64,000 nucleotides of DNA from Aldehydirespirator sp965220645 (GCA_965220645.1 OZ244836.1:1798001-1862000); one strand, 5' to 3'; positions 53,007 to 61,556 are shown, counted from the stretch's first letter. Notes: generated by a model from the letters alone, not told the origin. Translations and numbers: made by a program.

Positions 53007-53885
53007 CTACAGGGATTCGGGCAGTTGCACTCTCGTGGGCTTGCCGCCGGTGTAGCTGACGATCTCGCGCGGCACCCTCACCTGTGCGTCCTGCTCGAAC
53101 CGGCGGCGGATCGCGGTCAGGTCGTCACTGGCTACCAGCTCTGCGATCTCATCGAGCACCGCGATGTGCTTGCTCGGCGGCGGCCGGTAAGGGTCGGTCA
53201 TCATCCCCCAACTGTCCCAAGGCAACAGCTCCACCTTGTTGAGGCACGCAAGATCCTTGATCACGTTGCCCGCCAGCAGACCCATGCCCCACATGTCGTA
53301 GATGCCGAACCTCTCAGCGTCGACCTCGCCGGCCCGTGCCGCCAGCCACGCCTCCGCGCCGGTGAGGAACTGCCCGGGCGGCTGGTCGTGGGGATCGAAA
53401 CCGAGAATCAGGACATCGGCCTGCACGGCATCTATCTGGGGGTCATCCCTCACCCAGCGCTCGCCGTCCCAGCGCTCGGTGATCCAGTGGTCGTACCACT
53501 TGGCCGCATCGAAGTACCCGCTGAACCCGCAGCGCACCCGGGCCGGTGAGCCGGCACCTCTCAACAGTGCCGCGTACAGCACGGCGAAGTGCCAGCAGAT
53601 GCCCACCACCCTGTCGGCCGGTTCGCGAACGACACTCACCGGCGCTGCCGAGATCTCGAGAGCGCGGCCCAACACTCCGGCGGCCGACCGGAGGTTCTGC
53701 TCCTCGATCCGAAGAGAGTCGGCCTCCACGCCGTAAGCGGCCGCCCACTCGCGGTGCAGCAGCAGTCCCTGGACCACCGACCGCAGGTCGGCGAGCGCCG
53801 TCGGCATGTCGGCGGGCAGCCCCGTTCCTGGCAGTGCCGTCATCGGGCTCGGAGAGCGGTAGAAGTCCACGGTCGCCGAACACAT
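53007..53885 (-). CDS. Transglutaminase-like protein
   Basis: 292 residues with a transglutaminase-like core: Cys in VGICWHFAVLYAALLRG (about 96), His in YDHWITERWDGERWVRDDPQ (about 132) and the following Asp. RCGFSGYFDAAKWYDHWITE is characteristic of this small family. Cysteine-protease or amide-transfer activity is expected; the substrate is unknown. No signal peptide, so cytoplasmic. Confidence 0.8.
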   Translation of the reverse strand: MCSATVDFYRSPSPMTALPGTGLPADMPTALADLRSVVQGLLLHREWAAAYGVEADSLRIEEQNLRSAAGVLGRALEISAAPVSVVREPADRVVGICWHFAVLYAALLRGAGSPARVRCGFSGYFDAAKWYDHWITERWDGERWVRDDPQIDAVQADVLILGFDPHDQPPGQFLTGAEAWLAARAGEVDAERFGIYDMWGMGLLAGNVIKDLACLNKVELLPWDSWGMMTDPYRPPPSKHIAVLDEIAELVASDDLTAIRRRFEQDAQVRVPREIVSYTGGKPTRVQLPESL

Positions 53886-54026
53886 GTTCGGACACTAGGC
53901 GACCTGGGCCCGCGAGCGCAACCCTGGCCTCTACAAGTCCCGCCGGGAGGATCGCCGCTCTACCGCTCCGAGACCCATTGCACGCGCTCGCAGGCTCCGC
54001 CCGGCGATAGGTTCCGGGCCGTGAGC

Positions 54027-54926
54027 ATGGGAAACATCGACTTGGGACGGGTTGGGATCTGGACCGGGCTTCTGGACCAGGTGCCGTCGCCTCGTTCTGC
54101 GGAGTACGCCGCCGAACTAGAAGAGCTGGGCTACGGGGCGATCTGGTACCCCGAAGTGGTGGGCCGCGATCCATTCGTGGTGGCCGCGCTGCTGCTGGCG
54201 GGCACGTCCTCCATCAAGGCCGCCACCGGCATCGCCAACATCTACGCCCGCGACCCGATGACGATGGCCAACGCCCAGCGCAGCGTCGACGAGGCCTTCC
54301 CGGGCCGCTTCCTGCTGGGACTCGGGGTCAGCCACCAACATCTGGTGGAGGGTCTCCGCCAGCACCAGTACTCCCGCCCCCTCAGCTACATGCGCGACTA
54401 CCTGGCCCGCATGAGCGAGGCGCCGTTCTTTGCCCACGGCCCCCAGGAACTGCCCGAGATCGTGCTGGCCGCGCTCGGTCCCAAGATGCTCCGGCTCTCG
54501 GCAGAGGCGGTTGCGGGGGCCCACCCGTACTTCGTGCCGACCGAGCACACCGCCGTCGCCCGCCAGACCATGGGCCCCGACGCCGCGCTCTACCCCGAGC
54601 AGATGGTGATACTCGACACCGACCCAGCCACAGCACGCGCCCTGGCCCGCAAGAACATGGCGCTGTACCTCGGTCTGCCCAACTACACCAACAACCTGCT
54701 CCGCCTCGGCTTCGAGCAGTCCGACATCGACGGCGGACCCGACGGCGGGCCGTCGGACCGCCTGGTCGACGCCATCGTCGCATGGGGCACCCCCGAGCAG
54801 ATCACCTCGCGCATTGCAGAGCACTTCGACGCGGGCGCCGACCACGTGTGCGTGCAGGTCCTCGCCGACAGCCTCGACGCCACTGCCGAAGGTTGGAGGA
54901 CCCTCGCCCCCCACCTGCTGAACTGA
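54027..54926 (+). CDS. F420-dependent luciferase-like oxidoreductase (TIGR03620 type)
   Basis: 299 residues of the luciferase-like monooxygenase fold: LGRVGIWTGLLDQVPSPRSA, YGAIWYPEVVGRDPFVVAAL, and the family-typical FLLGLGVSHQHLVEGLRQHQ and RPLSYMRDYLARM. These match the actinobacterial 'MSMEG_4141' F420-linked group. A GTG at 54021 is an equal start candidate; longer frames overlap the divergent transglutaminase gene. The substrate is unknown. Confidence 0.87.
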   Translation: MGNIDLGRVGIWTGLLDQVPSPRSAEYAAELEELGYGAIWYPEVVGRDPFVVAALLLAGTSSIKAATGIANIYARDPMTMANAQRSVDEAFPGRFLLGLGVSHQHLVEGLRQHQYSRPLSYMRDYLARMSEAPFFAHGPQELPEIVLAALGPKMLRLSAEAVAGAHPYFVPTEHTAVARQTMGPDAALYPEQMVILDTDPATARALARKNMALYLGLPNYTNNLLRLGFEQSDIDGGPDGGPSDRLVDAIVAWGTPEQITSRIAEHFDAGADHVCVQVLADSLDATAEGWRTLAPHLLN

Positions 54927-54996
54927 CAACGCCGAGGCTCACACAAGACCTTGACCATCCCCAAGCGGGGCACAACGGTGCGTTACTGTTGGAAAC

Positions 54997-55290
54997 GTGA
55001 GCGGGTCGGCCGTTGACTACCGCAAGCGCCCCCTAATCGGTGCAAGATCCGAAGGGGCCAATAGCCGTGACGGCGCTGCGCCGACAGCAACTTCGCTGGC
55101 AACCTGGAGCGACAAGCTCCAAGCCGCAGAAGTCGACCTGTCAAGAGCGCGAGCGCAACTAGAGAGAGCCGCTGACAGCGAATCAGATGGGACCGCGCAA
55201 CAGGTGGCGATCTACGCTGCGAATGCCGCGAACGCGGCGCAGGCCATGGAGGTGCTCATCCGCACGGTGCAGGAGCGCCTGACCGCATAG
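54997..55290 (+). CDS. Small hypothetical protein with helical C-terminus
   Basis: 97 residues from a GTG at 54997: an Arg/Ser-rich start (DYRKRPLIGARSEGANSRDG) and a long amphipathic helix (LQAAEVDLSRARAQLERAAD; YAANAANAAQAMEVLIRTVQ). No family recognised. It precedes the disrupted vapC on the opposite strand. Confidence 0.5.
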   Translation: MSGSAVDYRKRPLIGARSEGANSRDGAAPTATSLATWSDKLQAAEVDLSRARAQLERAADSESDGTAQQVAIYAANAANAAQAMEVLIRTVQERLTA

Positions 55291-55509
55291 GGAACGCGGC
55301 TGGCGTGCACGCGGATGTGAAGGCTTGGGCGAAACTGTTGGCTGTGGCGGTGCTGGCCGTCGCCGGTTGTCACAGTTCGTCGTGGGATGTGATCGCCTTG
55401 ACCAGGTCGTGGTCCCCTAAGGCGCGTGCCATGCGCCTGTCAGCGGTGATCAGGTCGCAGTCGAGGCTCTCGGCAAGGGCGACGTAGGGCGCTTCCCCCC
55501 GTTGACCGG

Positions 55510-56436
55510 TCAGGTGGTTAAGGCGGGCTGGTTGCCCGCGGTGTGACGGTAGTGGTGTTCGTAGTCGTCGGGGGTCTGGTTGCCCAAGCTGGTGTGGAGC
55601 CGGTGGGTGTTGTAGCCGATCAGCCATTCGAAGATCGACCGGCGCGCTGCGGCGCGGTCGGGGTAGCTGTGGCGGTGGACGAGCTCTCGTTTGAGCGTCG
55701 AGAAGAACGCCTCGGCCACGGCATTGTCTGCTGAGGACCCGACCCGGCCGGCTGACTGGTTCATGCCCCATGACCTCACGCTGTTCTTGAACGCCTTGGC
55801 CTGGTAGTTGCTGCCGCGATCGGAATGGAACACGATGCCTGCGGTGCGGCCCCCGCGGGCCGCGCCGGCCATGTCGAGGGCGTCTTGGGCCAAGCGGGTG
55901 TCGATGCGGTCGCTCATCTGGTAGCCGAGCAGCCGGCGGCTGCCCAAGTCGAGCACGACCGCGAGGTACAGCCAGCCCTCGCCGGTGCGGATGTAGGTGA
56001 TGTCTGACACCCACGCCCGATCGGGGGTCCCCGGAGCGAAGTCCCGTCCCAGCAGGTCCGGGAGTGTCACAGCCGTGCGGGCTGGGATGGTGGTGCGCTT
56101 GGGCCGCCGGCGGCGGATCCCCGCTATCTGGTGGACTCTCATGAGCCGCTCGACGCGTTTGCGGTTCACCACACGCCCTGCGGCGCGCAGCTGCGCGGTC
56201 ACCCTCGGCGACCCATAAGCGCCGCCCGAGCCGGCATGCGCCCGGCGGATCGCCCCGAGGAGGTCCGCCTCGGCGAGATCACGCTCGCTGGGACCCGCGG
56301 CGTGCCTGGCGCGCCAGTCATAGAACGCCTGACGGCTCACTCGGGCTGCCTCACAGCACAGCGTGGTCGGGAATCCCTCGGCCCTTCGGGCAGCCACCCA
56401 CCGGAAACGGGTCACTGTCCCAACTCCCTCACCCAA
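55510..56436 (-). CDS. IS3-family transposase OrfB (DDE integrase core)
   Basis: 308 residues. HTH_21-like start (FYDWRARHAAGPSERDLAEA), IS3 signature AHAGSGGAYGSPRVTAQLRA, and the DDE core: first Asp in AWVSDITYIRT, second in IVFHSDRGSNY, Glu in NAVAEAFFSTLKRE. It is normally made as an OrfAB fusion by -1 frameshifting; the OrfA/OrfB overlap of 25 bases contains CTTTTGG, a possible slippery site. TTG start. All catalytic residues are present, so it is likely active. Confidence 0.93.
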   Translation of the reverse strand: MGEGVGTVTRFRWVAARRAEGFPTTLCCEAARVSRQAFYDWRARHAAGPSERDLAEADLLGAIRRAHAGSGGAYGSPRVTAQLRAAGRVVNRKRVERLMRVHQIAGIRRRRPKRTTIPARTAVTLPDLLGRDFAPGTPDRAWVSDITYIRTGEGWLYLAVVLDLGSRRLLGYQMSDRIDTRLAQDALDMAGAARGGRTAGIVFHSDRGSNYQAKAFKNSVRSWGMNQSAGRVGSSADNAVAEAFFSTLKRELVHRHSYPDRAAARRSIFEWLIGYNTHRLHTSLGNQTPDDYEHHYRHTAGNQPALTT

Positions 56437-56744
56437 AAGGCCGTCGCTCGTTTGAGCAACTCACGCTCCTGGCGCAGCCGAAAGTTCTCCCGGCGCAGCT
56501 CGGCCAGCTCGGCCCGCTCGCTGGTCGTCACTCCCTCGCGCTCGCCGCGGTCGATGCGCGCCTGGCGCACCCAATTGCCCAGGTTCGTCGCCCCGATCCC
56601 CAAACTGCGCGCCACCGACGCAACCGAACGGCCCTCATCGAGCACCAACGACACCGCATCAGCCTTGAACTCAGCCGTGAACGATCTTCGCGACCGGCCC
56701 GGCGGCAACACCGGCCCAGCACGCTGCCTTTCCATAGTTGACAT
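56412..56744 (-). CDS. IS3-family transposase OrfA (HTH)
   Basis: 110 residues with the OrfA pattern RRSFTAEFKADAVSLVLDEG and SVASVARSLGIGATNLGNWV (helix-turn-helix), and a leucine-zipper-like RAELAELRRENFRLRQEREL. It binds the element's ends and regulates OrfB. It starts 45 bases inside the right end and overlaps OrfB by 25 bases. Confidence 0.92.
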   Translation of the reverse strand: MSTMERQRAGPVLPPGRSRRSFTAEFKADAVSLVLDEGRSVASVARSLGIGATNLGNWVRQARIDRGEREGVTTSERAELAELRRENFRLRQERELLKRATAFWVRELGQ

Positions 56745-57092
56745 GGCTACCTCCTAATCGAGGTGACCGGTCAACAGGGGGAGGCACCTAGAGAGCGTCG
56801 TAGAAGCCGAGGCTGTTGCGCAACTGCCACGCCCTGGCTGCTAGCGCGCCGTGATGGGGGTGGCGGCGGTGGATGAGCCGCTCGGCCAGCAGCCGAGCAG
56901 AATCTCCCACCGGGGCATCAAGATCGCCGCGAAGAACCATCGAGCGCAAGGCGCTGCCGACCTCTGCATCGATGAGGAACGGAGCCGAGCGTCGGCGACC
57001 GCGCATCATCGTGCGGGCCTGATCTCCGAGAGGTCCGTCGTCGACGACCGCAGCAACCAGCGCGGACGCGTCGACAACGACGCTTCCCCCGT

Positions 57093-57326
57093 TCACCGGC
57101 GTTCGGCGTCGAGATCCGCCAGCAGGTCCTCAATGTCGAGCCGGATTCCGTGGGCCTCGACGAAGCGCTCCAGATCCGCAAGCAGATCCGAGGCGTCGGG
57201 CTCGTTGGCCATCTGCTCGACCTGCCTCTTCATGTATGCCTGGATCGACTGGCCGGCAGCACGGGCGCGGCGCCGGATCACCTCGTAGGCGTCCTCGGAA
57301 ATGTCACGGATCTGAATGGTGGCCAC
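57093..57326 (-). CDS. vapB: VapB/FitA-type antitoxin
   Basis: 77 residues: MATIQIRDISEDAYEVIRRR and AAGQSIQAYMKRQVEQMANE form the ribbon-helix-helix of FitA/VapB antitoxins; the acidic tail ERFVEAHGIRLDIEDLLADL binds toxin. Its stop overlaps the vapC start (ATGA). With vapC broken, it persists as a solitary repressor. Confidence 0.85.
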   Translation of the reverse strand: MATIQIRDISEDAYEVIRRRARAAGQSIQAYMKRQVEQMANEPDASDLLADLERFVEAHGIRLDIEDLLADLDAERR

Positions 57327-57337
57327 GGCGCAACTTT

Positions 57338-57351
57338 AGCGCTATAGCGCT
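57338..57351. promoter_or_regulatory. Perfect 14-bp palindromic operator of vapBC
   Basis: AGCGCTATAGCGCT is a perfect palindrome 12 bases upstream of the vapB ATG; the central TATAGC may double as a -10 box on the minus strand. This is a typical antitoxin autoregulation site. Confidence 0.7.
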
Positions 57352-57433
57352 TGTTTGCATGCAGATGGTCCTGCCCTGGCTTCGCTCCTGGCTCGCTGTC
57401 GCCCGCGAGCAGGCGTCGGGCCGAGCCGGCTGA

Positions 57434-59065
57434 CTAGGTGGCGACCCGGTGAGTCGCATCGGAGGCGACCGCGGCGTGGGAGACGCTGGCGGCATTGCCG
57501 GCGGCGTCGTGGAAGCCGCCGTCGTTGAGGAAGAGGCGGTTGGCGCCGATGCCGACCCCGTCGGTGTCGATGTCGCCGATTTGCACCTCGTACTCGAAGA
57601 CCAGCCTGCTGCGGGTTCCCCGATCAGCGGCCAGTGTCGCGTTGCGCGTCGCCTCGCCCACTTCCAACTCCAGGTACGGAGCCCCGGTGACCGTCACATC
57701 CTCGCTGAAGGCGACCTCGACGCTGATGGTTTCGCCAGCGGCGTAGGCCTCGCCGTTGGTGGGCCGGGACAAGATGGAGACCGCCCTAGCGGTCGGCGGG
57801 GCGGCGTCCACCCTGTGGTCGGGCAGGAGGCCCATGCCGAGATACCAGGGACTGCGCTCCACCCCCGAACTCTCGCCTCTGATCGTGCCGCTCCCGCAGA
57901 AGCCGGTCGCGTCGGTACCCCACACCAATGTGACGCCGTCGGGGTCCATGTCGCCGGGCCGGACGGTGTAGCCGAAAGTGAGCGTGTCGGTGCCGGAGCC
58001 GCTGCGGTAGACCGCCTGTCGCCGAGTGGCATCGGAGTGGGACCCGTCGGATCCGACGTACACGGTCACGCAGACATCGCCCCCCACCACGACGCGGGTG
58101 TCGAACGTGAAGGCGAACTCGATGACCTCGTTGGCCCGATAGGCCTGTCCTCCGGCCTCGGGCACCGAGGTGATGCGCTTGCTCTGCACGTAGGGCCGCC
58201 CGTCGACTCTTTGTTGCCAGGTTGCGTCGAGGCCGGGGTGGGCGTAGTCGATGGGCGCATTGGTGCCCATCGCGTTGATGGTTCCGGCAAAGCCGTAGGC
58301 GGGGGTGCGGTCGTCGGCCGTGGCCGCCGCGCCCACGCTGAGGCCGTCGAGGTCGAGGTCTCCGGGCTGCACGGTGTACCTGAAGACGAGCTCCCGTGTG
58401 CCCGAGCCGCTGTGATAGGTGGCGCCGCGCCAGGTGCTGGAATCACTCTCGCCGAGGTACAGGGCCAGAAGCGGAGTGCCCTCGACTTCCACCTTGGTGT
58501 CCAGAAGGACCATCACGTCGATGGCGTCTCCGGCCCGGTAGGCCCAACGGTCCAAGGGGCTCGAGGCGAGGTCCACGCTGAGGATCTTCGGCATGTCGTC
58601 ATCGGCGATGGTCACCACGCAGTAGTGCCAGACGTTGTCGTCCCAGAATCCGATGGCGAAGGTCTCGTCGGGCTCGGGCCGGGTGTCCTCCGTCGTCTCG
58701 ATGGGGAACCACAGCGTCCTGCCCTCTGACTGCGAGAACTTCACGCCGTGGTACTCGGTGTAGTCGTCGGAATCGGCCGTGTAGAAGAGATCGTCCGTGA
58801 AGGCGGTCGCCTCGAGGATCTTGTAGCCCGAGCGGCGGATTCCCATGCGAGTGGAGTTGCCCTCCGGGACTGGATCGGGGCAGACCAGGTACATGCTGTT
58901 GTGGTCGGCGCGGGCCGCACGGGGCGCGGCCACCGGGATGGCGATTGCGGACAGCAGCACGAACACGCCAGCCATGGCAATGCGATGGCGCGCCCTCCTC
59001 GTGGGTCCCCAGGGAGGCGCCCGGCGGACTAGTAGTGCTCGTACCGAAGTATGTGATCCATTCAT
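57434..59065 (-). CDS. Secreted surface protein with Calx-beta-like and three Ig-like repeat domains
   Basis: 543 residues. Basic start and signal helix (AMAGVFVLLSAIAIPVAAPR), then a Calx-beta-like region (ETTEDTRPEPDETFAIGFWD...VVTIADDD) and three ~115-residue repeats of the form I-x-S-x-P...Y-x-A/G-x-E/D-x-I-x-V...L-x-L-x-x-G...GSGT-x-x-L-x-F-x-Y-x-V-x-x-GD-x-D-x-DG (about 165-280, 300-410, 425-540). These bacterial Ig-like repeats occur in long adhesins; here no anchor is visible, so it is likely secreted. Divergent from the Rieske oxygenase gene. Confidence 0.72.
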   Translation of the reverse strand: MNGSHTSVRALLVRRAPPWGPTRRARHRIAMAGVFVLLSAIAIPVAAPRAARADHNSMYLVCPDPVPEGNSTRMGIRRSGYKILEATAFTDDLFYTADSDDYTEYHGVKFSQSEGRTLWFPIETTEDTRPEPDETFAIGFWDDNVWHYCVVTIADDDMPKILSVDLASSPLDRWAYRAGDAIDVMVLLDTKVEVEGTPLLALYLGESDSSTWRGATYHSGSGTRELVFRYTVQPGDLDLDGLSVGAAATADDRTPAYGFAGTINAMGTNAPIDYAHPGLDATWQQRVDGRPYVQSKRITSVPEAGGQAYRANEVIEFAFTFDTRVVVGGDVCVTVYVGSDGSHSDATRRQAVYRSGSGTDTLTFGYTVRPGDMDPDGVTLVWGTDATGFCGSGTIRGESSGVERSPWYLGMGLLPDHRVDAAPPTARAVSILSRPTNGEAYAAGETISVEVAFSEDVTVTGAPYLELEVGEATRNATLAADRGTRSRLVFEYEVQIGDIDTDGVGIGANRLFLNDGGFHDAAGNAASVSHAAVASDATHRVAT

Positions 59066-59175
59066 CGCCTACTTCGTTGCCGAACCTCCCCCAGGGTTTC
59101 GACGGCAACTCCGACGAGAGTCGTGAGACGCCCGGGTGGTAGCTTGCGGGCCGATCCGGGCCGGATGGGGGACCG

Positions 59176-60417
59176 ATGGACGCGACGCTGGTCAGTCCGA
59201 TACCGCTGGAGGAGTTCGAGGCGTCGGCCACCCACATCGACCAGGCTGTGACACTGCCGCCCGGGGCCTACACCCGGGCCGACTTCCACGCCTTCGAGAT
59301 GGCCGCGGTGTTCGACCACAGCTGGCTCTGCGTGGGCCGCGTCGACGAGATCGGTGAGCCGGGCGACTACTTCACCACCACACTGCCCGGCGGCGAGAAG
59401 GTGATCGTCGCCCGGGACAAGCAGCACAACGTCAACGTCATGTCGTCGGTGTGCCAGCACCGGGGCATGTGCGTGACCGCCCCCGCCAAGCAGGAGCGCG
59501 GCTCCTGGTACGCAGAGCCCGGCGAGCAGCGGGGCAACGTCCGCACGTTCCGGTGCCCGTACCACTGGTGGACCTACGACCTCGACGGACGCCTGCTCGG
59601 CGCGCCCGACATGAACCACCGATCCGACTTCGAACGCAGCAGCATCCGGCTGCCCGCGCTCGGGTGCGAAGTGTGGAACGGCTTCATCTTCGCCAACTTC
59701 GACGCCGACGCCGAGCCGCTGGCCCCGAGCCTTCACAAGGCCACCGAACTGCTGGAGAACTACCACCTCTCCGAGATGGTGTCCACGCCCCGAGACGTGC
59801 TCGCCGACTTGGGGTTCAACTGGAAGATCATGGTCGAGAACTTCATGGAGGGCTACCACAACGACCGCCTCCACCACGACCTGTACGACCTCGCCGGAGG
59901 CGACGACCCCGAGCTCGAGAACCTCACGTCGGGGCACATGAGCTTCACCTACGAGCCCGGTTCCGGTGTGATCGCCGGGTGGGGGCGCACCGCCCACCGC
60001 GACCGGGGCCTCAACCCCACCCAGCGGGGCCTGTTCCCACCCATCGCCACCCTCACCGACGAGGAGCGATGGCACATGTGCTACGTGTGCGTCCCACCAT
60101 CGCTGCTGATGGGGGTGAGCACCGACTCGGCCTTCTGGTTCCTGGTCACGCCGACCGGGCCCGAGACGTTCACGCTGTCGATGTCGTTCGTGTTCCCCCG
60201 CTCCACCACCGAGCTGAAGCTGTTCGACCATGTGTTCCGCCAGCACGTGGCCGGCGTCGACCTGTTCAACAACGAGGACCTGCCGGCCAACATCGCCACC
60301 CAGATGGGCCTGCGGTCGCGCTACGCCCCACGGGGCCCGCTGGCGAGAGGCGACCTGTTCCTAGCCCAGTTCAACACCTGGCTGCTGGAGCGGTACCGGG
60401 CCGCCGAGGCCGCGTAG
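59176..60417 (+). CDS. Rieske non-haem iron oxygenase, alpha subunit
   Basis: 413 residues. Rieske [2Fe-2S] site CQHRG (about 94-98) and CPYHWWTYDLDG (about 127-138); mononuclear iron site in NFMEGYHNDRLHHDL (about 221-235) with two His. Members hydroxylate aromatics or cleave N-/O-methyl groups. No reductase or beta subunit is adjacent, so electrons come from elsewhere. The next gene is a RidA-type deaminase, suggesting an amine or imine product. Substrate unknown. Confidence 0.88.
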   Translation: MDATLVSPIPLEEFEASATHIDQAVTLPPGAYTRADFHAFEMAAVFDHSWLCVGRVDEIGEPGDYFTTTLPGGEKVIVARDKQHNVNVMSSVCQHRGMCVTAPAKQERGSWYAEPGEQRGNVRTFRCPYHWWTYDLDGRLLGAPDMNHRSDFERSSIRLPALGCEVWNGFIFANFDADAEPLAPSLHKATELLENYHLSEMVSTPRDVLADLGFNWKIMVENFMEGYHNDRLHHDLYDLAGGDDPELENLTSGHMSFTYEPGSGVIAGWGRTAHRDRGLNPTQRGLFPPIATLTDEERWHMCYVCVPPSLLMGVSTDSAFWFLVTPTGPETFTLSMSFVFPRSTTELKLFDHVFRQHVAGVDLFNNEDLPANIATQMGLRSRYAPRGPLARGDLFLAQFNTWLLERYRAAEAA

Positions 60418-60531
60418 AAGAGCCCGGCAGCCGAGGTCGGGCAGGCGAATCTGGGGACACACGGTTCTCGGGAGAGTTTCGGGTCGTATAGGAACAAATC
60501 TCGTACCAAGAAAACTCGGGAGGAGCGCCCG

Positions 60532-60942
60532 ATGGACAAGCAGAGGATCATGCCCGAGGGCTTCTGGGACTGGCCGCTGCCCACCACCTTCTCGCAGGGC
60601 TGGCGGGTGGGGAACCTGGTGTTCGTCGGCGGGCAGGTCTCCCAGACACCCGACGGCAAGCCGCGGCACCCCTACGACATCGAGGCGCAGATCGGCGAGG
60701 TGTTCGACAACGTCCGCAAGGTGCTGAACGAGGTGGGCGCCGACCTCACCGACATCGTGAAGCTCAACACCTACTGGGTCCACGACGGCGACGACCAGGA
60801 CGAGTTCTACAAGCGCATGACCGAGATCCGCCACCGGTACCTGCCCGACCCCGGCCCGGCCGCCACCGCGGTGCGAGTGGCCGGCCTGGCCGTCGAGGGC
60901 CTGCTCATCGAGATCGAGGCGATAGCGGTCATCCCCGACTGA
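60532..60942 (+). CDS. RidA/YjgF-family protein
   Basis: 136 residues with the RidA fold: RVGNLVFVGGQVSQTPDGKP, EAQIGEVFDNVRKVLNEVGA and the C-terminal TAVRVAGLAVEGLLIEIEAI, where Arg binds the carboxylate of the imine. It hydrolyses reactive enamine/imine intermediates or acts in a specific catabolic deamination. It follows the oxygenase by 114 bases with its own GGGAGGAG ribosome site. Confidence 0.87.
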   Translation: MDKQRIMPEGFWDWPLPTTFSQGWRVGNLVFVGGQVSQTPDGKPRHPYDIEAQIGEVFDNVRKVLNEVGADLTDIVKLNTYWVHDGDDQDEFYKRMTEIRHRYLPDPGPAATAVRVAGLAVEGLLIEIEAIAVIPD

Positions 60943-60984
60943 CCGCACCGGAGTCGGTGAGCCCGCCTGGCGGTACTTCCGGCG

Positions 60985-61302
60985 CTATTGCAGGTCGAAG
61001 ACCGTGCTGAGCGCGGTGTCGATGCCCCACTGATCTTCGGGACGGAGATGGCCGACGAGGTCGCCCAGGCGGGTGACGTCCACCGCGCCCACCTGCTCGA
61101 CGAGCACCGTCGTCTCCTGCCCGTCCAACTCGATGACGGGCCGGAACGAGGCCGGCCGCGCGCTGGTCGAGGTCGGTGCCACCAACACCACCGAACGCGG
61201 CAGCAGCGCGTCGGACTGCACCACAACACCGAAACGCCGGCCCTGCTGCTCGTGGCCCAGGCCGCGGGGAAGGCGCAGCTCGAAGACGTCACCCCGGCGC
61301 AC
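60985..61302 (-). CDS. MazF/PemK-type toxin (second pair)
   Basis: 105 residues: MRRGDVFELRLPRGLGHEQQ then RRFGVVVQSDALLPRSVVLV, VIELDGQETTVLVEQVGAVD and HLRPEDQWGIDTALSTVFDL, the MazF/PemK mRNA-interferase fold. It overlaps its antitoxin by 14 bases. It is distinct in sequence from the pair at 36 kb. Confidence 0.88.
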   Translation of the reverse strand: MRRGDVFELRLPRGLGHEQQGRRFGVVVQSDALLPRSVVLVAPTSTSARPASFRPVIELDGQETTVLVEQVGAVDVTRLGDLVGHLRPEDQWGIDTALSTVFDLQ

Positions 61303-61528
61303 GGAGCTGTTCCATGAGACTTGCGACCGCGCTCATCTCGGCCCGGTCGGCCTCGTCGGCCTCCAGGGTCGCGACCTCCTCGGCCAGAGCTTGCCGGGCC
61401 CGAATCCGTGCGGCTTCATGCACCAGCGAGGATCGGATCGCCTCGGATTGCGTCAGGCCCTGAGCCTCTAGCTGACTCAAGGCGCGTAGGGCCTCCTTGT
61501 CGAGCCGTACCGATATCGCACGAGCCAT
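61289..61528 (-). CDS. Ribbon-helix-helix antitoxin of the second MazF pair
   Basis: 79 residues: MARAISVRLDKEALRALSQL and GLTQSEAIRSSLVHEAARIR form the RHH; an acidic C-terminus (EEVATLEADEADRAEMSAVA) caps the toxin. Antitoxin-first order and 14-base overlap support the pair. Confidence 0.83.
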   Translation of the reverse strand: MARAISVRLDKEALRALSQLEAQGLTQSEAIRSSLVHEAARIRARQALAEEVATLEADEADRAEMSAVASLMEQLRAPG

Positions 61529-61537
61529 GGGCGTAGC

Positions 61538-61556
61538 GTATCGCGAAACGTGATAC
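61538..61556. promoter_or_regulatory. Palindromic operator of the second MazEF-like pair
   Basis: GTATCGCG and CGTGATAC flank AAA as a 19-bp inverted repeat (one mismatched pair) 10 bases upstream of the antitoxin start. Typical position for RHH autoregulation. Confidence 0.6.

Larger units (their letters stand above)
55488..56788. mobile_element. Intact IS3-family insertion sequence, 1301 bp
   Basis: Terminal inverted repeats of 25 bp match at 22 positions; the inner core TCCCCC-N-GTTGACCGGTCA is shared (left end 55488 onwards, right end read inwards from 56788). It is flanked by a 3-bp direct duplication TAG, within the IS3 range of 3-5 bp. Two overlapping transposase frames (OrfA, OrfB) fill it. 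It lies in vapC and appears recent, since reconstruction of the target is exact. Confidence 0.93.
55370..57096 (-). pseudogene. vapC: vapC PIN-domain toxin split by an IS3-family insertion
   Basis: The N-terminal 102 residues (57096-56789; GSVVVDASALVAAVVDDGPL with the first catalytic Asp, then AEVGSALR with Glu) end at FYDAL. The C-terminal part (55487-55370; YVALAESLDCDLITADRRMA with the later Asp, to SHDEL) continues on the far side of the insertion. Removing the element and one copy of a 3-bp duplication (TAG on the plus strand, 55485-55487 and 56789-56791) restores DALYVALAES and a normal 140-residue VapC. The insertion therefore inactivated the toxin while vapB remains intact. Confidence 0.92.

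Noticed and set aside
53589..54020. N-terminal extension of the F420 oxidoreductase
   Set aside because: It overlaps the divergent transglutaminase-like gene and is Arg/Pro-rich; the family begins near 54027.
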